A stretch of DNA of 6,556 nucleotides, from the NCBI GenBank assembly GCA_018383835.1, contig JAHAWR010000086.1, positions 1 through 6,556 on the forward strand. The letters run 5' to 3'. Within the stretch, counting starts at the first letter, position 1. Each line of letters opens with the position of its first letter. Shown here one piece after another: positions 5,300-6,556 of this stretch. The position numbers were made by a program, and so were the translations under genes. The stretch comes from Candidatus Jordarchaeia archaeon. GTDB lineage: Archaea > Asgardarchaeota > Jordiarchaeia > Jordiarchaeales > Freyrarchaeaceae. The notes under the pieces are model-generated. The model saw only the letters and a program-made list of their open reading frames with translations. It had not been told where the DNA came from and searched no databases.

Positions 5300-5312
5300 T
5301 CACATGATGTGA
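5300..5312. repeat. 13-bp palindrome in the convergent gap
   Basis: TCACAT-G-ATGTGA is a perfect inverted repeat around one central base. The spacer is too short for an RNA hairpin with full pairing, so a dimeric DNA-binding protein is the more natural reader. It lies between two converging genes, just before a T-rich tract. Confidence 0.35.
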
Positions 5313-5315
5313 GGA

Positions 5316-5330
5316 CTTCTCTTCTTTTTT
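5316..5330 (+). terminator. Pyrimidine/T-rich terminator after the amidohydrolase
   Basis: A run of C and T ending in TTTTTT lies about 90 nt after the amidohydrolase stop and before the opposing gene. This is the expected form of an archaeal T-rich terminator. A further TTTT follows at 5338-5341. Confidence 0.4.
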
Positions 5331-5370
5331 GGTGTACTTTTAACTGTCTTCTCGCCTGCCGGTGTCTCTG

Positions 5371-5967
5371 CTAGAATCCTATTTCGAGCATTGTGAGAAG
5401 GACTTCGCTGGGGTGGAGCTCTAAGTCCTCTGCTTCGAGCTCAACTATCTTTTTCAGTCTTGCCTCTTCCCCGCCCACGATCTCCACTATTCCGGCGTCT
5501 GCGAGCTGCTGGCAGAGCTGAACCACCCTCCACCTTTCAAGTCCAAGGGATCTAGCCATCGTTGTGAAGGACAGGTGCTCCCCCCTCTTGTGGGCTTCGA
5601 AGAGCATATCGTATATTTCGGCTCTCTTCTCGTGCGAGAGGGCAAAGCCGAGCTTCGCAGCCTCCTCCGTCGACATTTCGTCCAGTGTTTTCACGGTTCC
5701 GTCGTCGATGTCGGTCAACTTAACTCTTAGCCTCTTGTTCAGGAGAAATATTACTCCGAGGTGGACTGCTTTAAGCACGTTTCCTAGGCTAGACTTCGAG
5801 AGGAACCTGAGCTGGTCATAGACGTACTTGGACGATTTTCCCGTCTTCTTCTTCATCCAGTTCGGGTTGACTACCTTCTTGTCGAATACCTCCCTCAATA
5901 TCTCCACTCTAGTTGGGTGGGCTAAAGCTTTAAAGTAAGGTACAGCGTTCTTCATCGAGCCACTCAA
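5371..5967 (-). CDS. Tandem winged-helix (ArsR-like) protein
   Basis: This 198-aa protein has two winged-helix-like segments. The first (about residues 8-60) begins YFKALAHPTRVEIL, typical of ArsR-type domains. The second (about 108-175) begins ALSHEKRAEIYDML and continues with a recognition-helix-like SLGLERWRVVQLCQQLADAGIVEI. The two openings match at six of ten positions (ALAHPTRVEI against ALSHEKRAEI), suggesting internal duplication. No metal-binding cysteine pair as in metal-sensing ArsR proteins is seen; the only cysteine is single. The frame extends to a TTG at 5994, but GGGAGG lies 6 nt before the TTG at 5967, so I use that start. Only one base separates it from the TAA of the SMC-like gene upstream, and its SD lies inside that gene, implying translational coupling. 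It may bind DNA as a regulator or act as a structural partner of the ATPase. Confidence 0.7.
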   Translation of the reverse strand: MSGSMKNAVPYFKALAHPTRVEILREVFDKKVVNPNWMKKKTGKSSKYVYDQLRFLSKSSLGNVLKAVHLGVIFLLNKRLRVKLTDIDDGTVKTLDEMSTEEAAKLGFALSHEKRAEIYDMLFEAHKRGEHLSFTTMARSLGLERWRVVQLCQQLADAGIVEIVGGEEARLKKIVELEAEDLELHPSEVLLTMLEIGF

Positions 5968-5968
5968 C

Positions 5969-6556
5969 TTAACCCTCCCCCCTGAGCGGTTCAACGGTTA
6001 ACGGGCCAGGCTTCGAGAAAATGAATCCCGGCTGGAGGCAGTTCATTTCCCGGAGGGCGCTTGCAAGGTTGGAAGCAGTCTCCTCGTCTAGGGGGACGTC
6101 GAGTATCAGGAAGCGCTTCCTCCTCTTCCCGCTCCAAGCGCCGAGGAGCCCCGAGATCAGGGAGAGAAGTGATATGAATTCACCGTCGCTCAGCGTGTGA
6201 ACCTTCTGAGAAACTCTCCTTCCAAGAACCAGCCTTTCCAAGACGCCAGCGTCAACATGGAAGTCCTTTATACCCAAGATTTCGCCGACTCTTGGCAGAT
6301 CCTTGGAGAGAACATTAAAGAACCTCTTTTTGGCGTCGTCTTCTATGCGCTTAAAGAAGTCGGCTGCTAACTCGGCGAGCCTAGCAGACCTCTCCACCAA
6401 CGCTATGCGGCTCTCCCGCTTCTCAATTTCCCTTGCCAAAGTTAAGAAGCGCTCCGCCTTGACCTCTAGCTCCCTGACCCGGCCCTCGAACGCCTCCTTT
6501 GAAGCCTTGAGCTGCCCAACCCTCCTCCTCAGCTCCGCTGCCTCCTTTCTGACTGC
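5969..6556 (-). CDS. SMC/Rad50-like coiled-coil ATPase, C-terminal part (5' end outside window)
   Basis: The reading frame is open to the right edge, so the N-terminal part, including any Walker A site, is missing. The visible 195 residues start with a strongly charged coiled coil (about 1-75; the frame to the right of 6439 continues it with RRRVGQLKASKEAFEG), followed by a globular head. The head has an ABC-type signature, LSDGE (122-126), then a Walker B strand RFLILD ending at D153. In active SMC/Rad50/ABC proteins this Asp is normally followed by the catalytic Glu; here it reads D-V-P-L-D-E, so that Glu is Val. The order coil, signature, Walker B at the C terminus fits the SMC/Rad50 lineage, including archaeal SMC-related proteins such as coalescin. 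DNA repair or chromosome organisation is the general family role; the specific member is not identifiable. It is coupled to the tandem winged-helix gene. Confidence 0.65.
   Translation of the reverse strand, partial: AVRKEAAELRRRVGQLKASKEAFEGRVRELEVKAERFLTLAREIEKRESRIALVERSARLAELAADFFKRIEDDAKKRFFNVLSKDLPRVGEILGIKDFHVDAGVLERLVLGRRVSQKVHTLSDGEFISLLSLISGLLGAWSGKRRKRFLILDVPLDEETASNLASALREMNCLQPGFIFSKPGPLTVEPLRGEG
5974..5979 (-). promoter_or_regulatory. Internal ribosome binding site for the winged-helix gene
   Basis: GGGAGG on the minus strand lies within the last codons of the SMC-like gene and 6 nt before the TTG at 5967. It decides the start and supports coupled translation of the pair. Confidence 0.55.

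Overview
The window looks like a chromosomal piece of an archaeon, probably a thermophilic member of the Thermoproteota or a related lineage. The evidence is TATA-type promoter boxes about 25-35 nt from starts, Shine-Dalgarno matches of the GGTGA/GGAGG type, frequent TTG and GTG starts, heavy AGG/AGA arginine usage, charge-rich proteins, and families common in archaea (PadR, DUF362, DUF2284, GH1). A finer taxonomic call is not possible from sequence alone.

Layout, left to right. A non-coding or unresolved left edge (1-268) leads into a plus-strand DUF362 protein (269-1051). A 324-base gap follows (1052-1375). It holds an AT-rich stretch, a small hairpin, and a block of about 110 bases made almost only of A and C, flanked by a 19-bp imperfect inverted repeat. 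Next, on the minus strand, are a small coiled-coil protein (1376-1588), a PadR-family repressor (1685-2263) with a double palindrome beside its TATA box, and a two-gene unit in which a GH1 beta-glycosidase (3041-4339) is followed after 12 nt by a DUF2284 cysteine-rich protein (2393-3028). A palindromic TTTAAA box appears to serve both this unit and a divergent plus-strand amidohydrolase (4414-5226). At the right edge, minus-strand genes converge on it: a tandem winged-helix protein (5371-5967) tightly coupled to the C-terminal part of an SMC/Rad50-like coiled-coil ATPase that runs off the window (5969-6556).

How the genes fit together: GH1 plus the amidohydrolase suggests a small catabolic locus, with DUF2284 as an unexplained partner. 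PadR most likely regulates itself and possibly its neighbours. The right-edge pair is a separate unit. It combines an SMC-like head whose visible Walker B region reads D-V-P rather than D-E-P with a two-winged-helix partner, an arrangement reminiscent of SMC/KITE pairs but unproven. The most unusual non-coding feature is the inverted-repeat-bounded A/C block at 1225-1379.
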